Program-made: the position numbers and the translations under genes
Origin: Adhaeribacter soli
Lineage (GTDB): Bacteria; Bacteroidota; Bacteroidia; Cytophagales; Hymenobacteraceae
DNA: 64,000 nucleotides
Assembly: GCF_008727925.1 (NCBI RefSeq)
Contig: NZ_VTWT01000002.1
Location: 1-64,000 of the forward strand
Direction: 5' to 3'
Shown here: positions 35,685 to 44,374 of the stretch, piece after piece
Numbering within the stretch: the stretch's first letter is position 1
Layout of the letters: each line of letters starts with the position of its first letter
The notes under the pieces: model-generated
What the model was told of the DNA's origin: nothing
Database searches by the model: none
What the model saw: only the letters and a program-made list of their open reading frames with translations

Positions 35685-37055
35685 CTACTTATAAAACAGC
35701 AAACTAAAAACCGTACCCTTCGGCTCGGCGGGACGCATTTGCAGGGTACCTTTGTGAAGTTTCATGATCTGCCGCGATAAGCTTAGACCAATGCCGGAAC
35801 CCTGTTTTTTGGTGGTATAGAAAGGCACAAATATCTTGTCCAGAATTTCTTCCGGTACGCCGCTCCCGTTGTCTTTCACTTCTATCCGGATCAGGTCCGG
35901 GTTCTTTTCGTCAGGCAAGGCGGAAACTTCAATGATTGGTTCGGCTACATGTTCGCAGGCTTCGATCCCGTTTTTCACCAGGTTCAGCAGTACCTGTTCA
36001 ATTAGTTCTGAATCGGCCGTAATGGTTAAGGGTTGTTCGTGCGGAATGAGGCGGAGTTTGGCGCGTTTAAAGGCAGGTTCGTTTTGCAGTAGAAGAGCAA
36101 GTTGTTTCAGCAGGTCGTCTACTTTTACTTTTTCCAGGTGCGGTGGCGGAACGCGTGTCAGGCGACGGTAATTCTGTACAAAATGCAGCATGCCGGTACT
36201 CCGTTTTTCGATCGTCACCAGGCCGGTCCGGATATCGTCCAGGTTTTCGTCTTCCTCAATTTCTTCGGTCGTATAAAGCGTGGCTACCCGTTCATCTACT
36301 AAACCGCGAATGGTGGAAGTCAGGGAAATGATCGGCGTAACCGAATTCATGATCTCGTGGGTAAGCACGCTGATGAGTTTCTGCCAGGCGGCCAGTTCCT
36401 GCTCTTCCATTTCCGACCGGATATTCTGCAGCGAAACCAGGCGGATATTTTTGCCTTGCGAAGAAAAACAGGCCACCGAAACCAGCAAAAGCAACTGGTC
36501 TTTTTCGCGGTCGATCCGGATGAGTTTGCTTTGCCCGTTTTCCAGTTCTTCCACTGCCTGCACCAGTTCGGCGCTGATGCGGTCCAGCGCCCGTACATTT
36601 TTAATGAACGGCACCTGCAACACTTCTTTGGCAACTTTATTAAAAAGCTGCACGCTTCCGGCTTCATCGAAGGTAAAAACCCCGATCCGGATGTTCTCGA
36701 CAATGGCTTGCAGATACTGGTAATGCGCTTCCTTTTCCGACTTTATCTTCTGAAACGCCGTGATCACTTCGTTCAGATGTCCGTGAAGTTCCTGGAAGCT
36801 GCTGCTTTGGCTTTTCTCGGTGAAACGCTGGGTAAAATCGGAATGCCGGATGGCGGTAAAGAAGCGGGAAAGCTCGCGATTGGTGCGTTCCACGTAAAAG
36901 ATCAGGTCGTAGATCAGGCCGAAAATAGTCAGACCCAAGCAGATGCCCGTTACGTACCATTGCTTTATGAAGAACGAAAATACGAGCAGCATCGCCGCTA
37001 CGGTAATGAGCGCCACGCGCAACACTACCCCGGCCCGGAAACGATTATAAGCCAT
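35685..37055 (-). CDS. sensor histidine kinase, NtrY-like
   Basis: 456 residues. Two N-terminal membrane helices (about 10-30 and 34-52) with almost no periplasmic loop suggest intracellular or intramembrane sensing. A PAS-like region (about 112-215, VENIRIGVFTFDEAGSVQLFNKVAKEVL) precedes the HisKA helix with phosphoacceptor H233 in LTHEIMNS. The ATPase domain has N-box NLVKNGIEA, G1 DNGSGVP and G2 GSGIGLSLS. It overlaps the regulator gene by 11 nt (37045-37055), so translation is coupled. It should phosphorylate the sigma54-type regulator upstream. The adjacent divergent exporter genes suggest an envelope-stress or toxic-compound signal. Confidence 0.9.
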   Translation of the reverse strand: MAYNRFRAGVVLRVALITVAAMLLVFSFFIKQWYVTGICLGLTIFGLIYDLIFYVERTNRELSRFFTAIRHSDFTQRFTEKSQSSSFQELHGHLNEVITAFQKIKSEKEAHYQYLQAIVENIRIGVFTFDEAGSVQLFNKVAKEVLQVPFIKNVRALDRISAELVQAVEELENGQSKLIRIDREKDQLLLLVSVACFSSQGKNIRLVSLQNIRSEMEEQELAAWQKLISVLTHEIMNSVTPIISLTSTIRGLVDERVATLYTTEEIEEDENLDDIRTGLVTIEKRSTGMLHFVQNYRRLTRVPPPHLEKVKVDDLLKQLALLLQNEPAFKRAKLRLIPHEQPLTITADSELIEQVLLNLVKNGIEACEHVAEPIIEVSALPDEKNPDLIRIEVKDNGSGVPEEILDKIFVPFYTTKKQGSGIGLSLSRQIMKLHKGTLQMRPAEPKGTVFSLLFYK

Positions 37056-38424
37056 GTTTCTCGATGCGGCGGTACAAAGCGGTACGGGTAATTCCCAGGT
37101 CGCGGGCGGCGTGCGTAATGTTGCCCGAGTGCTTGGAAAGCGTTTTCTGCACCATCATTTTCTCCAGTGCTTCCAGGGTAATTTCTGAATCCGGCAGGAC
37201 TGCAGCTTTGGCCGGCGCGGCCGATCCGAAATAAAAATCATCGGGCTGTAAAGCGCTTTGGTCGCAGAGGATAACGGCGCGTTCCACGGCGTGCTCCAGC
37301 TCCCGGATATTGCCCGGCCAGTGGTATTCGGTCAGTTTCTGCAGCGTTTTAGCGGCAATACCTAAATTCGGTTTCTGGTATTTGCGGGTGAAATTGCGCA
37401 TGAAATGCTCTACCAGCAGCTTGATATCTTCCTTGCGTTCGCGGAGCGGCGGCAGGTTAATTTCTACGGTATTGATCCGGTACAAAAGGTCCTGCCGGAA
37501 ACGGCCGTCGGCTACCATTTCGTAAAGCGGCATGTTGGTGGCACAGATCAGGCGAATGTCGATGGGTTTTGGTTTGTTCGAGCCCAGGCGCGTAATCATC
37601 CGGCTTTGCAAAGCAGTCAGTAATTTCGATTGCAGCGGCATGCTCAGGTTCCCGAGCTCATCCAGGAAAAGCGTACCGCCGGAAGCTACTTCAAAACGAC
37701 CGGCGCGGTCTTCCTTGGCATCGGTAAAAGCGCCTTTCATGCTGCCAAATAATTCGCTCTCAAACAGCGTTTCGCTTACCGCCCCCAGGTCAACATTAAT
37801 AAAAACTTCGTTCGCCCGTTTCGATTTCCGGTGCAAGGCGCGGGCCGCCAGTTCTTTACCGGTCCCGTTTTCGCCCAGGATCAAAACATTCGCATCGGTA
37901 GCCCCCACTTTTTCGATGGTTTGATATACCTTTTGCATGGCCGAAGAAGTCCCAATGAACTCGCCGTAATGACGGTCCATTACCTGGTTCAGGTGCTGTT
38001 GCTTCGTTTGCAGTTCCTTTACCTCTAGGCTGGAGCGGCGCAATTTACAGGCCGACATCAGCGTAGCCAGCAACTTTTCATTCTGCCACGGTTTCGTTAC
38101 AAAGTCTGTAGCGCCTTCTTTCAGGGCCCGTACGGCCAGATCGATATCGCCGTAAGCCGTAATCAGAATCACTACGGCATTCGGGTCGAAGCGCAAAATG
38201 CGTTTGAGCATTTCAAAACCTTCCTGGCTGGAAGTCGCGCCGGCAGAATAATTGAGGTCGAGCAAGATCACGTCGTAGGTTTCGGCCTGCAGCAGGGCGG
38301 GAATTTTCTCCGGGTTCGGTTCGGTGCGGACCAGGGAAAAATGCTGCTTCAGAAAAATACGGCCGGCCGTTAAAATATCTTCTTCGTCGTCTACGATCAG
38401 GATCTTACAGTCGATTTTGCTCAT
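37045..38424 (-). CDS. sigma54-dependent response regulator (NtrC family)
   Basis: 459 residues. The receiver domain (1-125) has the acidic pair D12/D13, phosphoacceptor D56 in VILLDL and K111 in VTKPW. The AAA+ domain has Walker A GENGTGKE at 184-191 and Walker B TLFLDE at 251-256. The sigma54-contacting loop reads GAFTDA (231-236) rather than the canonical GAFTGA, a variant I recall as normal in Bacteroidota. The C-terminal Fis-type helix-turn-helix (NITHAARDLGITRTALYRRIEKHGL region, about 432-458) binds DNA. It is transcribed with the kinase and divergently from the exporter operon, whose candidate sigma54 promoter and upstream palindromes lie at 38902-39092. Confidence 0.92.
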   Translation of the reverse strand: MSKIDCKILIVDDEEDILTAGRIFLKQHFSLVRTEPNPEKIPALLQAETYDVILLDLNYSAGATSSQEGFEMLKRILRFDPNAVVILITAYGDIDLAVRALKEGATDFVTKPWQNEKLLATLMSACKLRRSSLEVKELQTKQQHLNQVMDRHYGEFIGTSSAMQKVYQTIEKVGATDANVLILGENGTGKELAARALHRKSKRANEVFINVDLGAVSETLFESELFGSMKGAFTDAKEDRAGRFEVASGGTLFLDELGNLSMPLQSKLLTALQSRMITRLGSNKPKPIDIRLICATNMPLYEMVADGRFRQDLLYRINTVEINLPPLRERKEDIKLLVEHFMRNFTRKYQKPNLGIAAKTLQKLTEYHWPGNIRELEHAVERAVILCDQSALQPDDFYFGSAAPAKAAVLPDSEITLEALEKMMVQKTLSKHSGNITHAARDLGITRTALYRRIEKHGL

Positions 38425-38429
38425 AAAGA

Positions 38430-38866
38430 ATTAAATTGCTGGATGGTTTAATGGTTAAATTGTTGATTGTTGATTGCCAAATAATGGTTTAAATCGCTCT
38501 TCCGGATTTGTAATCCGGAAGGATTTAGCTGCGGATCTGTGATCCGCCTTGCACTGCCGAGTAATAAAATGCTACGTTTTGCACTAAAAAAGTCGGATTG
38601 CAAATCCTTATACTCGGTGCTTCCGGATTATAAATCCGGAAGAGCGTAGCCTCGTCGGCTTAGAGCAGAAACTATATTCCATCGCTGAACTTTTAGCCTA
38701 AATTTCATAGCATTTTTCTATTGTAGCTGACAGCATTGCTGTTAGCCGACAAGGTCCTTCAGAGCTACGCTCGCAAGTTTCGCTCTCTCCCGCGCTCACT
38801 TGTGCTACCCATGACAAAACTGCTTTACTTACCCATTCAGCCATTTAACAATTCAACCTTTAAAAA
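38430..38866. repeat. composite spacer element with R2a
   Basis: Bounded on the left (38430-38476) by TTAAATTG/TTGATTG-type short repeats and on the right (about 38828-38866) by inverted relatives such as CAGCCATTTAACAATTCAAC. It contains R2a (38495-38649), a composite of TCCGGATTTGTAATCCGGA-type palindromes and GCGGATCTGTGATCCGC, and a second imperfect inverted pair (GTCGGCT near 38655 and AGCCGAC near 38745). No gene is seen. Confidence 0.7.
38495..38649. repeat. R2a composite palindromic repeat
   Basis: 155 nt whose reverse complement recurs at 40457-40612 (R2b) with the same order of palindromes. The middle has diverged (an AAAATGCTACGTTTT palindrome in R2a is replaced in R2b). With R2b it brackets the membrane-fusion-protein gene in inverted orientation. 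Confidence 0.85.
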
Positions 38867-38901
38867 TCTTTTCTCAAGTTATATGCCATTTTGCCGGAAA
38901 G

Positions 38902-38989
38902 TGTCCGAAAACGGGCTATTTTGCAGTGCAGCAGGTTTTTAGTTAAAGGCCGCTTTACGAAGATAAAAAACATTGTCCGGAATCGAACA
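38902..38989 (+). promoter_or_regulatory. two upstream 16-nt palindromes, candidate enhancer sites
   Basis: TGTCCGAAAACGGGCT (38902-38917) and TGTCCGGAATCGAACA (38974-38989) share the form TGTCCGRAAWCGRRCW, a near-palindrome, with starts 72 nt apart. They lie about 90-175 nt upstream of the candidate sigma54 promoter, the normal distance for NtrC-type activator sites. That the divergent regulator binds them is inference. Confidence 0.5.
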
Positions 38990-39077
38990 CTTTATTGTTC
39001 AGTAACGCACAAGTACTTAATACTACTTTCACTACAAAAATGCTTTAAATACCTAACTAACAACATTTTACAAAAGA

Positions 39078-39092
39078 TGGCATATTACTTGA
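39078..39092 (+). promoter_or_regulatory. candidate sigma54 (-24/-12) promoter
   Basis: TGGCATATTACTTGA fits TGGCAYr-N4-TTGC with exact spacing; the only key deviation is A for C in the -12 GC. Transcription would start near 39104, 24 nt before the adaptor start codon. Confidence 0.5.
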
Positions 39093-39127
39093 AAAGCTAA
39101 ACCTCAATACTGATTACCTCCCTGTTT

Positions 39128-40384
39128 ATGGACCGCATTATTGAAAAGAAAACCTGGACCCCGAAGAAGATCGCGCTGATTGCCGGTTCTACGGTGCTCG
39201 CGGTTTTCCTGATCTATACCGTACTGTTTGCCGATCATACTTCTTCCCTGAATGTAAAGAACGACCGCCTTACCATCGGCCAGGTTACTTCCGGGAATTT
39301 TCAGGAATTTATTGCCATAGATGGCAACGTGGAACCGCTGAAAACCATTTACCTGGACATGGTGGAAGGTGGCCGCGTGGAAAAACTCTACACCGACGAC
39401 GGCCGCAAAATTAACGCCGGCGATACCATTTTAAAGATCTCCAATTCAACCTTACAGATCGATTTCCTGAACCGCGAAACGCAACTCTTCGACCTGATGA
39501 ACGAGCGCCAGAATTCGGAAATTACCATGAAGCAGGATCAAATCAAAGCACTGAATGCCCTGGCCGAGATTGACTACACGCTGAAACAGGTAGAAGACAA
39601 ATACCGCCGCAACAAAGAGCTATACGCCGAAAAAGTAATTGCAAAAGCCGAATACGAACAAAGTGAAGACGAATACAAGTACCTGAAACGCCGCAAAGAA
39701 CTGGCCGAACGCTCGCTGAAACAAGACGCCGAACTGATGCAGAAACGCCTTCGCCAGCTGGACCAGAGCATTAACCGGATGCAGGCCAATATTAATATCG
39801 CCCGGAGCACGTTAAGTAATCTGTACATCACCGCCCCGATCAGCGGCCAGCTTTCTACCTTAAAAGCGGAAGTTGGCGAATCGAAAACGGCCGGCGAAAA
39901 TATTGGCCAGATAGACGACCTGAACGGGTTTAAAGTGAAAGCCAACATCGACGAACATTATATTTCCAAAGTGTACCCGGGTCTGAAAGCGGAATTCGAT
40001 TTTAACGGCCAGACCTACCCGGTTACCGTTGCCAAAGTTTTCCCGGAAGTGCAGAACGGCCAGTTTCAGGTGGATATGGAATTCCCGGAAGGTAAATCGC
40101 CGGAAGGCATTCGTCGCGGACAGACCTTGCAATTACGCCTGCACCTTTCCGGCGGCGACAAGGCCCTGCTGATCCCGCGCGGCGGTTTCTACCAGAGCAC
40201 CGGCGGCGCCTGGGCCTTTGTGGTAGACAAATCAGGCAAGTTTGCCGAAAAACGCACGATCCGCTTAGGCCGCCAGAATCCGCAATATTACGAAGTTCTG
40301 GAAGGCCTGAAGCAAGGAGATAAAGTAGTGGTTTCCAGCTACGATGGGTATGGCGATATTCAGAAGCTGAACCTGGAAGATTGA
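39128..40384 (+). CDS. efflux periplasmic adaptor (HlyD/MacA-like membrane fusion protein)
   Basis: 418 residues. One N-terminal membrane anchor (about 16-35) with no cleavage site; then a lipoyl-like half (VEPLKTIYLDMVEGGRVEKLY), a long alpha-hairpin coiled coil (about 105-225, rich in E, K and Q), the second lipoyl half (NLYITAPISGQLSTLKAEVGE), a beta-barrel (FKVKANIDEHYISKVYPGLKAEF) and a membrane-proximal domain ending QGDKVVVSSYDGY. It links an inner-membrane ABC transporter to an outer-membrane channel. It is first gene of the set adaptor, ATPase (40703), permease (41863), and is bracketed by inverted repeats R2a and R2b. Confidence 0.9.
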   Translation: MDRIIEKKTWTPKKIALIAGSTVLAVFLIYTVLFADHTSSLNVKNDRLTIGQVTSGNFQEFIAIDGNVEPLKTIYLDMVEGGRVEKLYTDDGRKINAGDTILKISNSTLQIDFLNRETQLFDLMNERQNSEITMKQDQIKALNALAEIDYTLKQVEDKYRRNKELYAEKVIAKAEYEQSEDEYKYLKRRKELAERSLKQDAELMQKRLRQLDQSINRMQANINIARSTLSNLYITAPISGQLSTLKAEVGESKTAGENIGQIDDLNGFKVKANIDEHYISKVYPGLKAEFDFNGQTYPVTVAKVFPEVQNGQFQVDMEFPEGKSPEGIRRGQTLQLRLHLSGGDKALLIPRGGFYQSTGGAWAFVVDKSGKFAEKRTIRLGRQNPQYYEVLEGLKQGDKVVVSSYDGYGDIQKLNLED

Positions 40385-40702
40385 ATTGTTTAATTGTTGA
40401 TTGTTGATTGTTGATTGTTGATTGTTAAAAATAGTATTTAGACAAACCTATCAACCCTACGCTCTTCCGGATTTGTAATCCGGAAGCACCGAGCATGAGT
40501 ATTTGCAATCCGACTTTTCTGCTGAGAGGCATAGCTTTCTATTCCTGCGGCAGTGCAAGGCGGATCACAGATCCGCAGCTAAACCCTTCCGGATTACAAA
40601 TCCGGAAGAGCGACAGAGCGATAGCGACAAACAATTAACAATCAGCAATCAGCAATTAACAATCAACAATAATTAAAGCGCATCCTCTAAACTCAAAATA
40701 AT
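40385..40702. repeat. spacer with inverted TTGATTG arrays around R2b
   Basis: Starting at the adaptor stop codon, four to five tandem copies of the 7-mer TTGATTG (40388-40428); then R2b (40457-40612); then the inverted array (AACAATC / AGCAATC units, 40626-40672), followed by the ATPase start at 40703. No gene. Confidence 0.8.
40457..40612. repeat. R2b composite palindromic repeat
   Basis: Inverted copy of R2a. It contains TCCGGATTTGTAATCCGGA at one end, TCCGGATTACAAATCCGGA at the other and GCGGATCACAGATCCGC between them, all capable of cruciform or hairpin formation. Confidence 0.85.
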
Positions 40703-41404
40703 ATGCTTAGAACCGTAAACCTCGAAAAAAAATATACTACCGATGAGGTAGAAACCACGGCCTTAAACAAGGTAAACTTCGAAATAAAGCAGGGCGAATT
40801 TGTAGCCATTATGGGTCCGTCCGGCTGTGGGAAATCTACCTTGCTCAACATCATCGGGTTGCTCGATAATCCTTCCGGCGGCGAATTCTATTTTCTGGAC
40901 AAGGAAGTGAGCAAGTTTTCTGAACGCCAGCGGGCCGATCTGCGGAAAGAGAATATCGGCTTCGTATTCCAGAGTTTTAACCTGATCGATGAATTAACGG
41001 TGGCGGAGAACATTGAATTGCCGTTGATCTACCTGAAAATGCCGGCGGCTGAAATCAAGCAGCGCGTGAATGAGGTGATGGAGCAAATGCAGATCGCGCA
41101 CCGCCGCAACCACTTTCCGCAGCAACTTTCCGGCGGACAGCAGCAGCGGGTGGCCATTGCCCGGGCCGTAATCAGCAAACCGAAATTAATTCTGGCTGAT
41201 GAGCCTACCGGTAACCTCGATTCCGCCCACGGCCAGGAAGTAATGAACCTGCTTACCGAACTGAATGAAGCCGGAACCACCATTGTAATGGTTACCCACT
41301 CCCCTTCCGATGCCGAATACGCCCACCGCATCATCCGCTTATTCGATGGTGAGATCGTAACCGAAAACATCAACGCCCGCAACTTCGCGAAGGAAATGCT
41401 TTAG
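40703..41404 (+). CDS. ABC transporter ATPase (MacB/LolD type)
   Basis: 233 residues with Walker A GPSGCGKST at 38-46, Q-loop VFQSFNLI at about 88-95, signature LSGGQ at 142-146, Walker B LILADE at 162-167 and H-loop VTHSPSDA. Sequence type and length are those of the LolD/MacB class, which powers mechanotransmission rather than transmembrane substrate passage. It works with the adaptor gene upstream and the 800-residue FtsX-type permease downstream. The spacers on both sides (318 and 458 nt) are filled with repeats, so whether one transcript covers all three genes is uncertain. Confidence 0.93.
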   Translation: MLRTVNLEKKYTTDEVETTALNKVNFEIKQGEFVAIMGPSGCGKSTLLNIIGLLDNPSGGEFYFLDKEVSKFSERQRADLRKENIGFVFQSFNLIDELTVAENIELPLIYLKMPAAEIKQRVNEVMEQMQIAHRRNHFPQQLSGGQQQRVAIARAVISKPKLILADEPTGNLDSAHGQEVMNLLTELNEAGTTIVMVTHSPSDAEYAHRIIRLFDGEIVTENINARNFAKEML

Positions 41405-41862
41405 GCTCGTGGCTCGTAGGTTCGAATTTTCGTAGTTCGAATTTTTGACTTTTTTCTGGGTAAAACGATAGCCTTTTCCCTAAAGAAAGACAATCGACAA
41501 TAGTCCTTCAATTTTAGGTCAGCCAAACCAGCAATTTGCTACAGCTTTTACACAAGTAGAAAAAGTCCCCCTTTGGAGGGAGCAGGGTTGATTCATTCTT
41601 AAGATTCTCCCCTTGAGCATTTAGAGGGGTGTTAACTACCGGTTAATCGTTGCAAAAACTGCTCTTTTTAAGGCTGTCGCCTCACTGAAGTTGAAAACTT
41701 CAGATTATATATAGGTCAAAGTTATAAACTTAGACCAGCAATTTTGAGAATGAAACGGCCCTACTCCAAAGGGGGACCAAAAATCTTCTTCAGCAACATT
41801 TGTTTACCTTCAAAAGAAAAGTCGAAAATTCGAACAACGAATAACGAGCAACGAACAACGAA
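41405..41862. repeat. spacer with inverted arrays and R4a
   Basis: Directly after the ATPase stop, GGCTCGTGGCTCGTAGG and TTCGAATTTT repeats (41404-41452); directly before the permease ATG, the inverted counterpart with ACGAACAACGAA-type units (41817-41862). Inside is R4a: GTCCCCCTTTGGAG (41565-41578) and its exact complement (41764-41777), flanked by GCAGGGTTGATTCATTCTT and related tracts. One 16-nt palindrome copy lies at 41462-41477. No gene. Confidence 0.75.
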
Positions 41863-44265
41863 ATGTTAAAGAACTACTTTAAGATTGCCTGGCGGAATCT
41901 GGTGCGGAATAAAGTTTATTCGGCCATCAATATCTTGGGGCTGGCAATCGGGATTTCGGCTTGTATCCTGATCTTTTTGTACGTGCGGGACGAGCTGACC
42001 TATGAAGCACATTTCGACAAGGCCAACCGGATTTTCCGGATAACGAATGAAATTAACCTGCAGGGGCAAACCGATAAGTTTGCCCTTACGCCGTTTCCGC
42101 TGGCCGATGCGCTGAAAAAAGATTTCCCGGTGGTGGAAGCGGTTACGCGCGTGATGCCGATCGGGAAACAAACCGTCTGGTACGAAGACAAGGTGTTCAG
42201 CGAAGAGAATTTCTACTTTGCCGACAGTACCTTTTTCCGCATTTTTAACTACCCTTTTCTGCAGGGCGATCCGGCTACTGCTTTGGATCTGCCGAAGTCC
42301 ATTGTCATTACCGAAGAGATTGCCAGGAAGTATTTTGGCAGTTCGGAGAATGCGATGGGCAAGGTGATGAAGTTCAGCAAAAACCCGCATAAAGTTACCG
42401 GCGTGTTCCGCGATCCGGGGCATTCGCATTTTAAGCTGAATGCGCTGCTTTCGGTAAATACGTTCGATGAAGCCCTTAAGCAGCAGTTCAGCGGCGACTG
42501 GTTCCGGATGAGTCTGTACACCTACGTTTTGCTGCCTTCTTCCGATAAAAAAGCAGTTTTTGAGCAGAACCTGCTTACGTTTTACCACAAAACCGTGGTA
42601 CCCTGGATGAAGGAAAACCGGTTGACTGCCAGTATGAAATACCACCTGCAAGCGCTGCCGGATATTCACCTCGATAACAGCTTTACCTACGATCTTTCGC
42701 CGGCCGGCAATAAATCCTACGTGTACATTTTCGGCATTGTGGCTTTGTTTATTCTGCTCATTGCCTGCATCAATTACATGAACCTGGCAACAGCACGGTC
42801 GGCCAAACGCGCCAAGGAGGTTGGCTTACGGAAAGTGATTGGAGCCCACCGTTCCCAGCTTATTAAACAATTTGTGGGCGAATCAGTCATGCTGACGGCT
42901 CTGGCCATACTGGTGGCACTGGCGTTGGTGGAGTTGCTGTTGCCGTATTTTAACTCTCTTACCGAGAAGAACTTTACGCTATCCTACTTCAGCAATGCAT
43001 CTTTCCTGGTGGTTTTGCTCCTGATCATTGTATTTGTGGGGATTGTGGGCGGTTCGTATCCGGCGTTTTTCCTTTCGGCGTTTAAACCGGTAGATGTGCT
43101 GAAAAGCGACAAAAATCCGCGCGGCACGAATGCGTTGTTGCGCAAGGCACTGGTGGTTACCCAATTCACCATTTCGCTTATCCTGATCATTGGTACGGTG
43201 GTGGTTCACAGTCAGATGCAGTTCCTGAAAAATAACGACCTCGGCTTTAATAAAGAGCAGGTGGTAGTGATCGATATTCCCGGCGGCGATACCACGCTGG
43301 TGAACCGGCTGAACACCATCAAGCACGAATTTCTGGCCAGCCCGAGCGTGAAAAAAGTGGCGACTTCGGCCTTTATTCCCGGAGACAAAGTAAGCCGTTT
43401 GCTGTTTTATGCCGAGAACAACGAAACCGGTAAAATGGAAGAAAAAACCATCAGCAGCATGTTCGTGGACTACGACTTTCTGGAGATGATGGAAATAAAA
43501 CTGGCTGCCGGCCGTAACTTCTCCCGCGACATCCGGACCGACGATTCCATGGCTTTCATTATTAACGAAACCGCTGCCAGATGGCTCGGCTACCAGAACC
43601 CGGTGGGGAAGAACCTGGAAAACGGCTTGGGGCTGAGAGGAAAAATTATCGGCGTGGTAAAAGATTTCCATTTCACTTCGCTGCACAACAAGATCGAACC
43701 CCTGGCCATTATGCTTGCCCCGAAAACCCAGGGCTTTTTACTCGTCCGCGTGGAACAAAGCAACCTTCCCGGCACCCTTGCTTTTATTGAAGAAAAATGG
43801 AAGGCCTTCGACCGGAAGCACCCCATGGAATATTTCTTCCTGGACGAGAATTTCAACAAACAGTACCGTTCCGAAGAAAAAATGCTGACCGTATTCGGGT
43901 ATTTTGCGGCGCTTACCATCCTGATTGCCTGTCTGGGCTTATTTGGCCTGGCTTCTTTTACGGCTGAGCAGCGCACCAAAGAGATCGGCATCCGGAAAGT
44001 GCTGGGCAGTTCGGTTTCGGAAATTATGCTGCTGCTGAGTAAAGATTTTGCCTGGCTTGTTTTGATTGCCGTAGCCCTGGCTTCGCCGCTGGCCTGGTAT
44101 AGCATGCACCACTGGCTCCGCAACTTTGCCTACCGTACTGAAATTCATTGGTGGATCTTTGCCATTGCCGGTTTCATTGCCCTGACCATTGCCATGCTTA
44201 CGGTAAGTTTCCAGGCCGCCAAAGCCGCCCGCCTCAACCCGATTAAAGCATTACGAAGCGAATAA
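41863..44265 (+). CDS. ABC transporter permease, duplicated MacB/FtsX type
   Basis: 800 residues. The N-terminus YFKIAWRNLVRNKVYSAINILGLAIGI marks the Bacteroidota fused permease family. First half: membrane helix (about 20-42), MacB-type periplasmic domain (about 45-280), three FtsX helices (about 290-410) with ATARSAKRAKEVGLRKVIGAHR as coupling loop. Second half: helix near 430-447, another periplasmic domain (about 450-660), three helices (about 680-795) with EQRTKEIGIRKVLGSS. The two halves act as a pseudo-dimer. Likely export of peptides, lipids or drugs across the envelope with the MacA-like adaptor. A hairpin terminator follows. Confidence 0.9.
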   Translation: MLKNYFKIAWRNLVRNKVYSAINILGLAIGISACILIFLYVRDELTYEAHFDKANRIFRITNEINLQGQTDKFALTPFPLADALKKDFPVVEAVTRVMPIGKQTVWYEDKVFSEENFYFADSTFFRIFNYPFLQGDPATALDLPKSIVITEEIARKYFGSSENAMGKVMKFSKNPHKVTGVFRDPGHSHFKLNALLSVNTFDEALKQQFSGDWFRMSLYTYVLLPSSDKKAVFEQNLLTFYHKTVVPWMKENRLTASMKYHLQALPDIHLDNSFTYDLSPAGNKSYVYIFGIVALFILLIACINYMNLATARSAKRAKEVGLRKVIGAHRSQLIKQFVGESVMLTALAILVALALVELLLPYFNSLTEKNFTLSYFSNASFLVVLLLIIVFVGIVGGSYPAFFLSAFKPVDVLKSDKNPRGTNALLRKALVVTQFTISLILIIGTVVVHSQMQFLKNNDLGFNKEQVVVIDIPGGDTTLVNRLNTIKHEFLASPSVKKVATSAFIPGDKVSRLLFYAENNETGKMEEKTISSMFVDYDFLEMMEIKLAAGRNFSRDIRTDDSMAFIINETAARWLGYQNPVGKNLENGLGLRGKIIGVVKDFHFTSLHNKIEPLAIMLAPKTQGFLLVRVEQSNLPGTLAFIEEKWKAFDRKHPMEYFFLDENFNKQYRSEEKMLTVFGYFAALTILIACLGLFGLASFTAEQRTKEIGIRKVLGSSVSEIMLLLSKDFAWLVLIAVALASPLAWYSMHHWLRNFAYRTEIHWWIFAIAGFIALTIAMLTVSFQAAKAARLNPIKALRSE

Positions 44266-44310
44266 AACCAAACCAATCTAAATTGAGTATGTTTTGTCAG
44301 CAACCAGTAT

Positions 44311-44340
44311 AAGCCGCCGTAAATTACAGCGGCTTTTCTT
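44311..44340 (+). terminator. terminator of the exporter permease
   Basis: AAGCCGC (44311-44317) pairs with GCGGCTT (44329-44335), followed by TTCTT. It lies between the permease stop (44265) and the M61 ATG (44375), so it argues against the longer M61 reading frame beginning at 44294. Confidence 0.6.
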
Positions 44341-44374
44341 CCATTACCCTAACCCGGTCTTTAACCTCCGATCC

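Noticed and set aside
36357-37091. 244-codon plus-strand frame antisense to the histidine kinase
   Set aside because: The kinase frame is complete with all motifs; this is a shadow of its codon usage.
40385-40672. TTGATTG arrays as a CRISPR-like structure
   Set aside because: Units are 7 nt, directly abutting and without unique spacers; they form inverted arrays around a palindromic repeat, and no cas genes are present.
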